Source: Candidatus Firestoneibacteriota bacterium | GTDB lineage: Bacteria > Oederibacteriota > Muellerivitia > Muellerivitales > Muellerivitaceae | NCBI GenBank assembly: GCA_013286205.1 | Contig: JABDGD010000004.1 | Location: 1-64,000, forward strand | DNA length: 64,000 nt | Direction: 5' to 3' | Shown: positions 31,732-39,541 of the stretch, piece after piece | Numbering within the stretch: position 1 is the stretch's first letter | Layout: each line of letters opens with the position of its first letter | Translations under genes and position numbers: made by a program | Notes under the pieces: model-generated | What the model was told of the DNA's origin: nothing | Databases searched by the model: none | What the model saw: only the letters and a program-made list of their open reading frames with translations

Positions 31732-33021
31732 TTAATGGATAGCAAACACTTCATTAAGCGTTGGATGGGGATGAAGAATCCGATCCAGTTGATCCACGGT
31801 GACCTTTTGAGTCACTAACACGCAGGCTTCACCGATCAGGTCCGTCGCTTCGGGACCCACTAATTGGATACCCACAATGAGACCGGTGTCGCCATCGGTG
31901 ACCATCTTAGACCAGCCTTGTATCTCATTCAAAATGCGGGCCTTGCTGTTGGCCGCGAAATTATTTTTATACACCTTCACGTTTTTAAAAATCTCGCGCG
32001 CTTCGGATTCGCTTAAGCCCACCGCCGCGATTTCGGGTGAGGTGAAAATGACATGGGGCACTTTGGTGTCATCCATCGTTTCGAGAGAATTAGGATTAAT
32101 AATTTTTTGTGCCAGGATTCTGGCATGTTCATAAGCGGTATGCGCGTAAGGATATTTACCCGTCAGATCGCCCAGGGCGTAAACATTTTCCACAGAGGTT
32201 TGTAAAAAGCCGTTGGTCTCGATTTTGCCGTTTTGCGTTTTAACATTTAAAGCCGGAATGCCCGCCACGTCGGAGTTGGGCGCCCGGCCCACTGCCACCA
32301 AAATCATTTCCTCATCCTTGGGTTCGACCGCCGATAAACCCAGTTCTACTTCCACGCCCAGCTTGCGCAAAGCGTTCAGCAATATCTGGCCGATTTCCTC
32401 ATCCATGTTCGGCAGAATTTTCGGCATCACATCGCCCACCCGCACCTTCACGCCCAACTGGGCGTAAAGACAGGCAAACTCCAGACCGATAACACCCGCG
32501 CCCACAATCAGCAGCGACTTGGGCAATCGCGGCTGCGAAAGCAGTTCATCACTGGTGACAACATTCCCCCCGACTTTGAAGCCCGTCAACTGCCTTGGCC
32601 GAGACCCCACGGCCAAAATTAAATGATCGCCTTGAAACTCTTCCCCATTACATTCAACCGTCGTTTTGTTTTTAATCACCGCTTCGCCCTGAATAACTTC
32701 CACCTTCGCGGTCGAAAGCATGGACTGAATACCCCGCTCTAATATCGAGAGCGTCTTTTGAGTGCGGTCCGCCATGGTTTGAAAATTGAAATGGATGTTA
32801 TCGGCCTCAATACCCCAGGCCTTACCCTCTTTGGAGAAGGTATGAAACCGAGTCGCGGCGGATTGAAGTAATTTAGTGGGGATACAGCCAACTTGCAGAC
32901 AGGAGCCGCCAAGTTTCTTTTTCTCAAAGAGAGCGACGGTCTTGCCGCCCTGGGCTAACAGTTGGGCCGACCGGTAGCCGCCAGGTCCGCCGCCAATAAT
33001 GAGTACGTCAAAATTTTTCAT
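31732..33021 (-). CDS. lpdA: Dihydrolipoamide dehydrogenase (E3/L protein)
   Basis: FAD enzyme that reoxidises the dihydrolipoyl group of GcvH and of 2-oxoacid dehydrogenases, reducing NAD+. 429 residues. FAD motif IIGGGPGGYRSA, redox disulfide GGSCLQVGCIPTK, NAD motif VGAGVIGLEFACLYAQLG, and the C-terminal HPHPTLNE His-Glu pair are visible. The ATG at 33021 was chosen: GGGGGAG precedes it and the FAD motif begins nine residues later. It follows the lipoyl-ligase gene on the same strand by 56 nt, linking it to the glycine cleavage genes at 3.6-9.1 kb. Confidence 0.95.
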   Translation of the reverse strand: MKNFDVLIIGGGPGGYRSAQLLAQGGKTVALFEKKKLGGSCLQVGCIPTKLLQSAATRFHTFSKEGKAWGIEADNIHFNFQTMADRTQKTLSILERGIQSMLSTAKVEVIQGEAVIKNKTTVECNGEEFQGDHLILAVGSRPRQLTGFKVGGNVVTSDELLSQPRLPKSLLIVGAGVIGLEFACLYAQLGVKVRVGDVMPKILPNMDEEIGQILLNALRKLGVEVELGLSAVEPKDEEMILVAVGRAPNSDVAGIPALNVKTQNGKIETNGFLQTSVENVYALGDLTGKYPYAHTAYEHARILAQKIINPNSLETMDDTKVPHVIFTSPEIAAVGLSESEAREIFKNVKVYKNNFAANSKARILNEIQGWSKMVTDGDTGLIVGIQLVGPEATDLIGEACVLVTQKVTVDQLDRILHPHPTLNEVFAIH

Positions 33022-33077
33022 GCGTCTCCCCCGTAATGAGGGTGTCATTATCACGATTCAACGCTTCTAAGAAAAGC

Positions 33078-33779
33078 CTATCGTTCAAATTGAACGCCTT
33101 GGGACTTAAAAGCTTGAATCAGCGCCTTTTCTAGTTCTTCTCTTTTAATAGCCTGCAAGGCGGGATCATCATTGAGCCCCGCCATGTTTTCCACACTCGA
33201 AGCAGGAAAAGCTTTTTTCCAATCGTCCGACACCGATAAAAGAATCACACCCTGCTGTAAAAACACGCCGCCTTCCCGGGCCTGCGCGCCGCCCGCGACT
33301 TTTTTGCCCTTCCAGGTGAGTTCAGCCTGCGAGGGCGCAGAAAAACAATGCGGGTCGCCCAGACCTAAATGCTTTTCGGTGGTCATTTGCACGTCGCGCC
33401 CCAGGCTTTGGATGCCCTTCGCCAATAGCTTGCTGATCTTGCAATAGCTGTCGATGAGCGTGCCGCCCACTAGCGCGTTGTCTTTAGAAGCCACAATGGC
33501 GTAGCAAAGATCGCCCGCGCCGTGCAAAACCGCCCGGCCCCCCGTGGGACGCACTTCATAGGGAAAGGGCAGGCTATCGAGTTTGAACCGGCGGGCTTCT
33601 AAACGTCCCAGCGTGAAAGTAGGTTTTGAAAAATAAAAAAAGCGCAGAATGGGAGCGTCGCCCGCCTGAAAGCTTTTAAACAGTTCGGCGTCATAGGCCA
33701 TTTGGTCTTGCGACAGCGATGGGGATGATGGGATAAGCTGCCACCGCCGAGAATCGGCGGAATTTTGAATTAAATCCAA
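33078..33779 (-). CDS. Octanoyl/lipoate transferase (LipM/LplA family)
   Basis: 233 residues of the biotin/lipoate ligase fold. Motifs RPTGGRAVLH and a cysteine in PHCFSAPSQAELTWKGKKV followed by AGGAQAREGGVFLQQG are the pattern of LipM-type octanoyltransferases, which use an active Cys, though LplA-type ligase activity cannot be excluded. It would load the lipoyl precursor on GcvH and other E2 proteins. The gene lies between an Fe-S carrier gene and lpdA on the same strand. LipA itself is not in the window. Confidence 0.82.
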   Translation of the reverse strand: MDLIQNSADSRRWQLIPSSPSLSQDQMAYDAELFKSFQAGDAPILRFFYFSKPTFTLGRLEARRFKLDSLPFPYEVRPTGGRAVLHGAGDLCYAIVASKDNALVGGTLIDSYCKISKLLAKGIQSLGRDVQMTTEKHLGLGDPHCFSAPSQAELTWKGKKVAGGAQAREGGVFLQQGVILLSVSDDWKKAFPASSVENMAGLNDDPALQAIKREELEKALIQAFKSQGVQFER

Positions 33780-33797
33780 AAATCACTCCTAAAAATA

Positions 33798-33817
33798 AAA
33801 GCGGCCAAAGCCGCTTT
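33798..33817 (-). terminator. Intrinsic terminator after the Fe-S carrier gene
   Basis: An 8-bp stem aaagcggc / gccgcttt with loop caaa; on the minus strand it is followed by TATTTTT. It separates the Fe-S carrier gene from the lipoyl transferase gene. Confidence 0.82.
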
Positions 33818-33818
33818 C

Positions 33819-33853
33819 CTTAATTCAAAATTCATAATTTAAAATTTAGAATT
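33819..33853. repeat. Single arm of the AT-rich repeat
   Basis: A sequence beginning taattcaaaattcataattt is closely related to the arms of the inverted repeats at 6346-6421 and 25989-26162. It sits between the terminator and the stop of the Fe-S carrier gene. Confidence 0.55.
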
Positions 33854-33859
33854 GTGTGT

Positions 33860-34183
33860 TCAGAAGCTAACAGAGCTGCCGCAGCCGCAGGAACCCTTGG
33901 TATTAGGATTTTCAATCACAAAACCCGAACCGCGAAAATCATCAATGTAATCCACTTTGGAACCAGCCAGATACTTGGCACTTTGAGGGTCAATCAAGAT
34001 GCGGATTTCGCCCGCTTCGTTAATTTCGTCGTCGTCTTTTTTATCGTCAAAGGTAAACCCATAAGAAAATCCGCTGCAGCCGCCGCCTTCCACATAGATA
34101 CGGAAATCTTTGCCCTGGTAGTCCGCGCTTTGGGTGGCAAAGTTCTTTACCTTGTTAACGGCGTTTTCAGTTAATTGAATCAT
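33860..34183 (-). CDS. A-type iron-sulfur carrier (IscA/ErpA family)
   Basis: 107-residue HesB-like scaffold that delivers [4Fe-4S] or [2Fe-2S] clusters. Three conserved cysteines: GGGCSGFSYGF and the C-terminal GSCGCG pair. Start MIQLTENAV with AGGAGAAG before it. Lipoyl synthase and IspH both need such clusters, and both pathways occur in this window. It ends in its own terminator, so it is probably a separate transcript from the lipoyl transferase. Confidence 0.9.
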   Translation of the reverse strand: MIQLTENAVNKVKNFATQSADYQGKDFRIYVEGGGCSGFSYGFTFDDKKDDDEINEAGEIRILIDPQSAKYLAGSKVDYIDDFRGSGFVIENPNTKGSCGCGSSVSF

Positions 34184-34252
34184 TCAACTTCTCCTCTGTC
34201 GGAAGTCAATCTTCTCGACGCTTCTATTATATCGGCTTCTTCCCGCTGTGCG

Positions 34253-34765
34253 TCAAGACGGGACCACGATCCCCGGCTGACCATCAACTTTTTTGCCCTG
34301 AATAAACAATAAACCCACGCGAGACGGCCCTAAAACACCGCGGGACCCTTCGGACTGCCGGCCCGAAAAAGAACCAGGATTGAAAAAATAAGTTTCACCC
34401 ACCTGCCGGGCTTTGGGTTCGAAATTGTTGCCGTATACAATCACATTCACCGGATCATTCTCAAACTGCTTGAGCATCCAAGGCATGAGGGAATGCGGTT
34501 CTCCGTAGCCATGAACCAACCCGATCTTGAAACCCTGATAGCGCCATACGGATTTGACATAAAGTTCCGAACGAATCTCGAAAGATTCCGCGTTCCCGCA
34601 AACCGCCTCGGTCGGCGCGATTTGTTTGAGCTGATCTATCACCCGCACATCGCCCACAGGTCCCGCGTGTAGAATCGCGTCAACGCCTTTGAAAACCTGA
34701 CGGAGTTCTTTTAGTTGGACGGGCGATAACAGTTCTTTGGTGTCCGCGATAACGCCCACAATCAT
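34253..34765 (-). CDS. YfcE-like phosphoesterase that has lost its active site
   Basis: 170 residues with the layout of the YfcE/MJ0936 metallophosphoesterase family: IADTKELL (SDxHG expected), ILHAGPVGDV (HxGD expected), VCGNAES (GNCD expected), LVHGYGEP (HGH expected), IVYGNNFEP (YGHTH expected) and FFNPGSF near the end. The fold markers remain, but most metal-binding residues are replaced. It is divergent to nadE. It may be a regulatory or structural pseudoenzyme. Confidence 0.75.
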   Translation of the reverse strand: MIVGVIADTKELLSPVQLKELRQVFKGVDAILHAGPVGDVRVIDQLKQIAPTEAVCGNAESFEIRSELYVKSVWRYQGFKIGLVHGYGEPHSLMPWMLKQFENDPVNVIVYGNNFEPKARQVGETYFFNPGSFSGRQSEGSRGVLGPSRVGLLFIQGKKVDGQPGIVVPS

Positions 34766-34835
34766 CTAAAACTCCTTATTTTGACATCACAACCGTTTAA
34801 CTTTACACTAGCCGTCCAAACCAAAAGGCACATTA

Positions 34836-34923
34836 ACCACGGAGTTCACAGAGTACACGGAGTAAAACGAAGAAAAGACTAATGATTTTGTTTTAACTCT
34901 GTGCCCTCCGTGTACTCTGTGGT
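34836..34923. repeat. Long inverted repeat upstream of nadE
   Basis: The arms (34836-34862 and 34897-34923) are imperfect complements built from accacggag/ctctgtggt and gtacacggag blocks. The transcript would form a long hairpin ending seven bases before the nadE ribosome site. Repeats of the CACAGAG/ACACGGAG type are common in several bacterial genomes. Confidence 0.65.
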
Positions 34924-34943
34924 GAAAATTGGAAGGTCTGAAA

Positions 34944-36584
34944 TTGAAAATCGCCGTCTGCCAGATCAATACAACCGTCGGGGATTTTAACGGCAACGTT
35001 GAAAAGATCCTAGCTTCCCTGAAAAAGGCCAAAGCGGACGGCTGTGCCCTGGCGTTGTTCCCTGAACTGACCCTGACTGGCTACCCGCCGCGCGATCTTT
35101 TGGACCGCGCCTCCTTTCTGGAAGCGTCGAAAAAAGCCGTCGAAACCGTCGCCCAGGGCGCCCAGGGCATTGTGGCCGTGGTCGGAACCCTGCTGGAAAA
35201 CAAAGGCTCGGGCAACGCGCTTTTTAACAGCGCGGTCGCGGTGAAAGACGGCCAGGTGCTTTACACCGTTCACAAAACCCTTTTGCCGAACTATGACGTA
35301 TTTGACGAAGCCCGCTATTTCGCGCCGGCTGCCGAACCCGCCAAACCTTTTGAGTATGAGGGACTAAAAATCGGCATCACCATTTGTGAGGACATTTGGA
35401 ACATGCCGGGTTTTGAGACCCATAAGCTTTATCAGCGCGATCCCCTGACCGAACTGGCCAAGCACAAACCGGATGTGGTTCTCAATTTATCCGCCTCTCC
35501 TTTTCACGCCGCCAAACTTTCCACCCGCAAGAAACTGCTGAAAGCCGCCACCGAAACCGTGAACGCGCCGGTAGTTTATTGCAACCTGGTGGGAGGCAAT
35601 GACGAGTTGATTTTTGACGGCAATAGCATGGTAACCGACGTGATGGGCAACACTGCCCAGCTGGGCAAAAGTTTTGAAGAAGACTATCTCATCTATGACA
35701 CCTCGGCGCCTTCAAAGATGTCCACCACAGGCCCATTGAGCGACATTGAAACGGTTCATCAAGCTATTGTGCTGGGTACCCGCGATTATGTGCGCAAATG
35801 CGGTTTTGAAAAAGTTCTGATTGGTTTATCCGGCGGTATCGACTCCGCTTTGGTCGCCGCCATCGCAGTGGAAGCTCTGGGGTCCGCTAATGTCATGGGC
35901 GTCACTATGCCGTCGCCCTTTTCTTCCAAAGGTTCTATAGAAGACTCACGCCAGTTAGCGAAGACACTTCAGATAGAGTTTAAAGAGATTCCCATTTCGC
36001 CTCTATTTGAGGAAGCGCTCAAAGACCTGACGCCTTTCTTCGAGGGAAAACCTTCGGACGCTACGGAAGAAAACATTCAGGCCCGCCTGCGCGGCATCAC
36101 CCTGATGGCGCTTTCCAATAAATTGAACCGGTTAGTCTTGTCCACTGGCAACAAAAGCGAGATCGCGGTGGGCTATTGCACCCTTTACGGCGACATGTGC
36201 GGCGGACTGGCGGTGATTTCGGATATCCCTAAAGTGATGGTTTACGAACTGGCCAAACACATTAACCAACACAAGGAAATCATCCCGGAAGCGACTATCA
36301 CCAAGCCGCCCTCAGCCGAGCTGCGGCCCAATCAAAAAGATAGGGACTCGCTACCTCCCTATGAAACCCTCGACGCAATCCTGCGTTTATATGTGGAAGA
36401 GAACCAATCGCCGGACAAAATCGTCAAGGCGGGCTTTGATGTGGGCGTGGTGAAGGACATCGTCAAAAAGATTAACCAAAACGAATACAAACGCCGTCAA
36501 ATGGCCCCCGGCCTCAAGGTCACTACCAAAGCCTTTGGCATGGGACGCCGTATTCCCATCGCGCAAAAATTCAAAGAGAAGTAA
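34944..36584 (+). CDS. nadE: Glutamine-dependent NAD+ synthetase
   Basis: Converts deamido-NAD+ to NAD+ with glutamine-derived ammonia. About 546 residues: N-terminal nitrilase-type glutaminase (LALFPELTLTGYPPRDLL with the catalytic Glu; ITICEDIW with the catalytic Cys; EGLKI) and C-terminal synthetase (LIGLSGGIDSALVAAI P-loop, STGNKSEIAVGYCTLYGDM). The TTG at 34944 is chosen because GGAAGG sits at 34931-34936; an upstream TTG at 34929 lacks a site. It ends in a terminator (36656-36680). Confidence 0.95.
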   Translation: MKIAVCQINTTVGDFNGNVEKILASLKKAKADGCALALFPELTLTGYPPRDLLDRASFLEASKKAVETVAQGAQGIVAVVGTLLENKGSGNALFNSAVAVKDGQVLYTVHKTLLPNYDVFDEARYFAPAAEPAKPFEYEGLKIGITICEDIWNMPGFETHKLYQRDPLTELAKHKPDVVLNLSASPFHAAKLSTRKKLLKAATETVNAPVVYCNLVGGNDELIFDGNSMVTDVMGNTAQLGKSFEEDYLIYDTSAPSKMSTTGPLSDIETVHQAIVLGTRDYVRKCGFEKVLIGLSGGIDSALVAAIAVEALGSANVMGVTMPSPFSSKGSIEDSRQLAKTLQIEFKEIPISPLFEEALKDLTPFFEGKPSDATEENIQARLRGITLMALSNKLNRLVLSTGNKSEIAVGYCTLYGDMCGGLAVISDIPKVMVYELAKHINQHKEIIPEATITKPPSAELRPNQKDRDSLPPYETLDAILRLYVEENQSPDKIVKAGFDVGVVKDIVKKINQNEYKRRQMAPGLKVTTKAFGMGRRIPIAQKFKEK

Positions 36585-36655
36585 GTTTGAATTCCCGGTC
36601 AATTTATTTTCAATCCGCCTAACAACCTGTGTTATAAATAATCGGTAGGAAAGTT

Positions 36656-36680
36656 CCCGCTGGGCGTTGCGGGTTTTTTT
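36656..36680 (+). terminator. Intrinsic terminator of nadE
   Basis: A 5-bp stem cccgc / gcggg with an 8-nt loop is followed by ttttttt. Confidence 0.78.
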
Positions 36681-36718
36681 AGTTCAAAAGCTAAAATCAT
36701 TTTCCGTTGGAGGCTTCT

Positions 36719-37429
36719 GTGGCTGAACCGCTTTGGAATTACAGCATCAAGTGCCCTTTCTGCGAAGCCAAGTTTGAGACCACCCGCATGCGCACCTCCG
36801 CCATCCGCACCAAAGAACTCATGAGCGATTTCGGCAATATCTTTGAGGGTGAATGCCCTTACGTTTACGCCATCACGGTTTGCCCGACTTGTTCTTTCGC
36901 CGCGCGCAATTCTGACTTTGAGAAAATCCGCGTTCAATCCGAGGCCAAGATTATGGCCGCCAGCAAGCAGCTGCGTCTTTCTACCAAACCGAAACCGGAT
37001 ATTTTTAAATTAGGTCCCAGCACTCCTGAGGTGGCTGTGAAGCGTTTTGAACTGGCGATTGCCTTCTACAAAATGCGTTATGTGGTCGAAATGGGCGTCT
37101 TGGCCAATATGAACCTGCATGTGGTTTGGCTTTACCGTTTAGCGGGCAATAAAGAAAAAGAACAGTTGGCCCTGGCTCAAGCCGCCGCTATTTATGAAGA
37201 GTACCTGGCCAAAGCCTATACCCTGCCCGAAAGCCTGGGCGAACCCGGCGTGATTTACCTGATCGGCGATCTCACCCGCCGCCAGGGAAAACTAAAAGAA
37301 GCCCGCCGCTTGTTTGAATCCGCTCTCGCCAGCAAAGAAATCAAAGACTATCCCAAAATCGCCGATATGAGCCGGGATATGATTCAGCTGATCAAAGACG
37401 AGATGGAAAAAACCTCTCAAACCGCGTAA
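36719..37429 (+). CDS. DUF2225 family protein
   Basis: 236 residues. The N-terminus carries zinc-binding Cys pairs in IKCPFCEAKF and VCPTCSFAA, followed by a helical TPR-like region (LFESALASKEIKDYPKIADM). This matches my memory of DUF2225, a family of unknown function in many bacteria. A GTG start at 36719 (TTGGAGG just upstream) is preferred over the in-frame TTG at 36707. It stands between nadE and the QueD-like gene. Confidence 0.85.
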   Translation: MAEPLWNYSIKCPFCEAKFETTRMRTSAIRTKELMSDFGNIFEGECPYVYAITVCPTCSFAARNSDFEKIRVQSEAKIMAASKQLRLSTKPKPDIFKLGPSTPEVAVKRFELAIAFYKMRYVVEMGVLANMNLHVVWLYRLAGNKEKEQLALAQAAAIYEEYLAKAYTLPESLGEPGVIYLIGDLTRRQGKLKEARRLFESALASKEIKDYPKIADMSRDMIQLIKDEMEKTSQTA

Positions 37430-37463
37430 TCACGGATTGATTCAACCGCATTCCTAAGACACA

Positions 37464-37500
37464 ATGTCGGCCTGCCCTGAGTTTATCGAAGGGCCGACAT
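37464..37500. repeat. Hairpin with REP-like core upstream of the QueD-like gene
   Basis: An outer 9-bp stem atgtcggcc / ggccgacat encloses gccctgagtttatcgaaggg, whose ccct...aggg pattern resembles a widespread REP-type palindrome. It lies between the DUF2225 gene and the QueD-like gene. Confidence 0.6.
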
Positions 37501-37515
37501 CTTTCCGAGGTCCTT

Positions 37516-37983
37516 ATGCCTAAACCCATTGTCGAGATCACTAAAGAAATTACCTTTGAGGCCGCTCATTACCTTCACAATCCTAAATGGGACCGGGCCA
37601 AGAATTTAGACGTCTTTAAAAAATGCTCCGGTTACCGCCACGATGATCCCAAAGCGATCTATTATCCCCACGGCCATTCTTACCGCCTGCGTGTTACCGT
37701 CAAGGCCACACCCCATCCCGAAACCGGCTTTGTGATGGACTTTAAGGCCCTCAAGACGGTCCTCGAGGCCAATGTTTTTAACCAGTTTGACCACCGCTTT
37801 ATCAATAAAGAAGTCGAGCCCTTCAAGGACAACCCGAACTTTCAAACCACAGTGGAAAATTTATTATTGGTGATGTGGGCCAACATCAAACTGGCTTTAC
37901 AAAAAGAGAAAGTCATTTTGTCGGAAATCAGCCTGTGGGAAACCCCGACCAGCTTCGCCACCTACCGCGGCGAGAAGAAATAA
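37516..37983 (+). CDS. queD: 6-carboxy-tetrahydropterin synthase (QueD/PTPS family)
   Basis: 155-residue tunnelling-fold enzyme. Zinc ligands are visible in FEAAHYLHN and PHGHSYRL; the catalytic aspartate/histidine region is FDHRFIN and a glutamate is in SLWETPTS. QueD acts in the first steps of queuosine (preQ0) synthesis, but no other que gene is nearby, so PTPS/folate roles are possible. A longer loop (KKCSGYRHDDPKAIYYP) separates the Cys from the HxH motif. A start with GAGG upstream is clear. Confidence 0.85.
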   Translation: MPKPIVEITKEITFEAAHYLHNPKWDRAKNLDVFKKCSGYRHDDPKAIYYPHGHSYRLRVTVKATPHPETGFVMDFKALKTVLEANVFNQFDHRFINKEVEPFKDNPNFQTTVENLLLVMWANIKLALQKEKVILSEISLWETPTSFATYRGEKK

Positions 37984-38649
37984 TTAAAAGAGCGAAAGCG
38001 TGCCGGGATTCGTAAAGGGCTCCATACAGCGCGCGTCATTGTGGGATGGACTGTTGACCCAATCGCTGATCTCATAAGCTTCCATTAACTCATCCGAATA
38101 AGACTTCAACAACGGTTTCAGGCTTTCTTCTTTCTGTTCCCCATCTAACCATTGCTCAAAATGCTGAGACGGCACAATGACCGGCATACGGTTGTGAATA
38201 GCCTGGACTGTGCGATTCGGTTCAACCGTTAGAATGACGCAGCTCTCGGAACCCTCTTTGGCTTTGGACGCTGCCCAAAAACCCGCCAGGGCGAAGGGCT
38301 GCTGGTCTTTAAGCCGTATAAAATAAGGCCGAGTTTCTTTGCCCTCGTGCCGCCATTCATAAAAACCATCCACTGGAATCAGACAGCGACCCTTTTGAAT
38401 GGGTTCTTTGAAAGACGGTTTTTCAAAAACCGTTTCGGATTGCGCGTTCACTACCAACCGTTCGCCCAACCGCAGACCCCACGGGGATAACTTCATTTCA
38501 CGCTGTTTTGATTTTTCATTCACGAAAGCCAAAGGAATCTTCTGAGAAGGCGCCACGTTATAGCTGGGCTTCCACTCGACGGCTTGTTCAATGCCGAGCA
38601 GTTTGAGAATGGCCGCCATATTGGTTTTTAAGGTGTACCGGGAGCACAT
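37984..38649 (-). CDS. SRAP (YedK/HMCES) DNA-damage shield protein
   Basis: 221 residues. Cys2 (MCSRYT) is the residue that forms a thiazolidine bond with abasic DNA. The N-A-Q-S-E motif (VVNAQSETVF, NAR-type), PVDGFYEWR and HNRMPVIVP with the catalytic His are present. The protein shields abasic sites in single-stranded DNA. It ends one base after the convergent QueD-like gene. Confidence 0.93.
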   Translation of the reverse strand: MCSRYTLKTNMAAILKLLGIEQAVEWKPSYNVAPSQKIPLAFVNEKSKQREMKLSPWGLRLGERLVVNAQSETVFEKPSFKEPIQKGRCLIPVDGFYEWRHEGKETRPYFIRLKDQQPFALAGFWAASKAKEGSESCVILTVEPNRTVQAIHNRMPVIVPSQHFEQWLDGEQKEESLKPLLKSYSDELMEAYEISDWVNSPSHNDARCMEPFTNPGTLSLF

Positions 38650-38669
38650 AAGCGCCTCGAAAAATAAAA

Positions 38670-38697
38670 ACCCCTCTCAGCGAAAGCCAAGAGGGGT
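38670..38697 (-). terminator. Intrinsic terminator downstream of tRNA-Val
   Basis: An 8-bp stem acccctct / agaggggt with a 12-nt loop; on the minus strand it is followed by TTTTATTTTT. It ends the tRNA transcript. Confidence 0.85.
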
Positions 38698-38702
38698 ATG
38701 AG

Positions 38703-38779
38703 TGGTGGACATTACTGGATTTGAACCAGTGACCTTCGCGATGTGAACGCGACGCTCTAACCAACTGAGCTAAATGTCC
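38703..38779 (-). tRNA. tRNA-Val (CAC)
   Basis: On the minus strand, a GGACATT/AATGTCC acceptor stem, a D-arm GCTCAGTTGGTTAGAGC, an anticodon stem tcgcg/cgcga with loop ttCACat (anticodon CAC, reading GTG), and a T-arm ctggttcaaatccag are all present. The CCA end is encoded (38703-38705). The terminator follows at once. Confidence 0.95.
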
Positions 38780-38870
38780 AAAATCATCGAACTATTAATA
38801 TCGATTTGGCGTTTAACACTTGAGCGAAGCTCAACGTGTAAATGTCCAAGATCGTCAATGAACTTGAGGG
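38770..38870. repeat. Short repeat of the tRNA 5' end
   Basis: The sequence taaatgtccaa(a/g)atc at the tRNA 5' edge (38771-38787) recurs at 38839-38855, after a cacttgagcgaagctcaacgtg stem. This may be a partial tRNA duplication or an old attachment-site trace. It is short and could be chance. Confidence 0.35.
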
Positions 38871-38908
38871 GGCGTAGTTTAGGGCGAAAAAACCGCCTTT
38901 TCAACTAA

Positions 38909-39040
38909 CTAATCCTGACAACAACCGCCTGAAAGCGTAAAAGGCTTATCCCAACAGACCTCTTTTTCCAGCGATTCCCCGGGCGTGGGGGTTGTTGGCG
39001 CTTCAGAGGTTTCGGTTTTTTCTAATTCTTTGGGTTCCAT
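38909..39040 (-). CDS. 43-residue Cys-rich peptide
   Basis: A short open frame, starting at 39040 with GAGGCG seven bases upstream. The N-terminal 27 residues are rich in Glu, Thr, Pro and Lys; the end is VCWDKPFTLSGGCCQD, with one Trp and three cysteines (single Cys, then Cys-Cys). It faces away from the MerR-arsC-aquaporin cassette, 108 nt from the merR start. The leader-plus-Cys-core layout looks like a metal-binding or modified peptide precursor. No family is recognised. Confidence 0.5.
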   Translation of the reverse strand: MEPKELEKTETSEAPTTPTPGESLEKEVCWDKPFTLSGGCCQD

Positions 39041-39099
39041 AGACGCCTCAAAAAGGATGCTCTTTTATAACCCGAGTCCTGAAAAAAGGAAAGCGCCGC

Positions 39100-39131
39100 T
39101 TGACCCTAGAGTATGCTCTAGAGTGTAGAAT
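39100..39131 (+). promoter_or_regulatory. MerR-type promoter with 20-bp spacer
   Basis: -35 TTGACC (39100-39105) and -10 TAGAAT (39126-39131) are 20 bp apart. The spacer is filled by a dyad, ctagag-tatg-ctctag, inside accctagagtatgctctaga (operator 39103-39124). This overlong spacer and central dyad are diagnostic of MerR-family activation by DNA distortion. The merR start is 18 nt further on. Confidence 0.85.
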
Positions 39132-39148
39132 TCATCCTTGGAGTTTTC

Positions 39149-39541
39149 ATGAAAAAACTAAAACCTCTTCAAATTGGCGCGGTAGCGAAGCAAAGCCAAA
39201 CCTCTGTTCACACCATCCGCTATTACGAAAAGATGGGATTATTGAAGACGCCCGCCCGGGGCGAGGGCGGCTTTCGGCTTTATTCTTCCGATACGGTGGA
39301 GAAACTCATTTTCATTAAAAAGGCCCAGGGCTTCGGGCTCACCCTGAAGGAAATTAAAAAAATCATGGTTTGCGGCAATCAGGGGCTGGAACCCTGCTGC
39401 GATTTAACCACCAACCTCTTCACCCAAAAGATTGATGAACTCGAAGACCGAATTCAAGAGCTCGAAGGCATGAAGGGCCGGTTGAAGTCGGTCTTGTCGG
39501 GCTGGGTCAAACCCAAATCGAAAAAGGATTTAGCGTCATGA
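39149..39541 (+). CDS. MerR-family heavy-metal regulator
   Basis: 130 residues: winged helix (QIGAVAKQSQTSVHTIRYYE), dimer helix, and three cysteines, Cys75 and the Cys83-Cys84 pair (VCGNQGLEPCCD), in the metal-sensing region of heavy-metal-responsive MerR proteins. Its stop overlaps the arsC start by 4 bases. Arsenic genes are usually under ArsR; a MerR here is less common. The effector (As(III), Zn or Pb) cannot be read from the sequence. Confidence 0.88.
   Translation: MKKLKPLQIGAVAKQSQTSVHTIRYYEKMGLLKTPARGEGGFRLYSSDTVEKLIFIKKAQGFGLTLKEIKKIMVCGNQGLEPCCDLTTNLFTQKIDELEDRIQELEGMKGRLKSVLSGWVKPKSKKDLAS

Noticed and set aside
37440..37515. preQ1 riboswitch before the QueD-like gene
   Set aside because: The hairpin seen here has a REP-like core and no preQ1 aptamer features (no C-rich loop with A-rich tail).
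38820..38870. Second tRNA gene next to tRNA-Val
   Set aside because: Only a few bases resemble the tRNA 5' end; no cloverleaf can be drawn.
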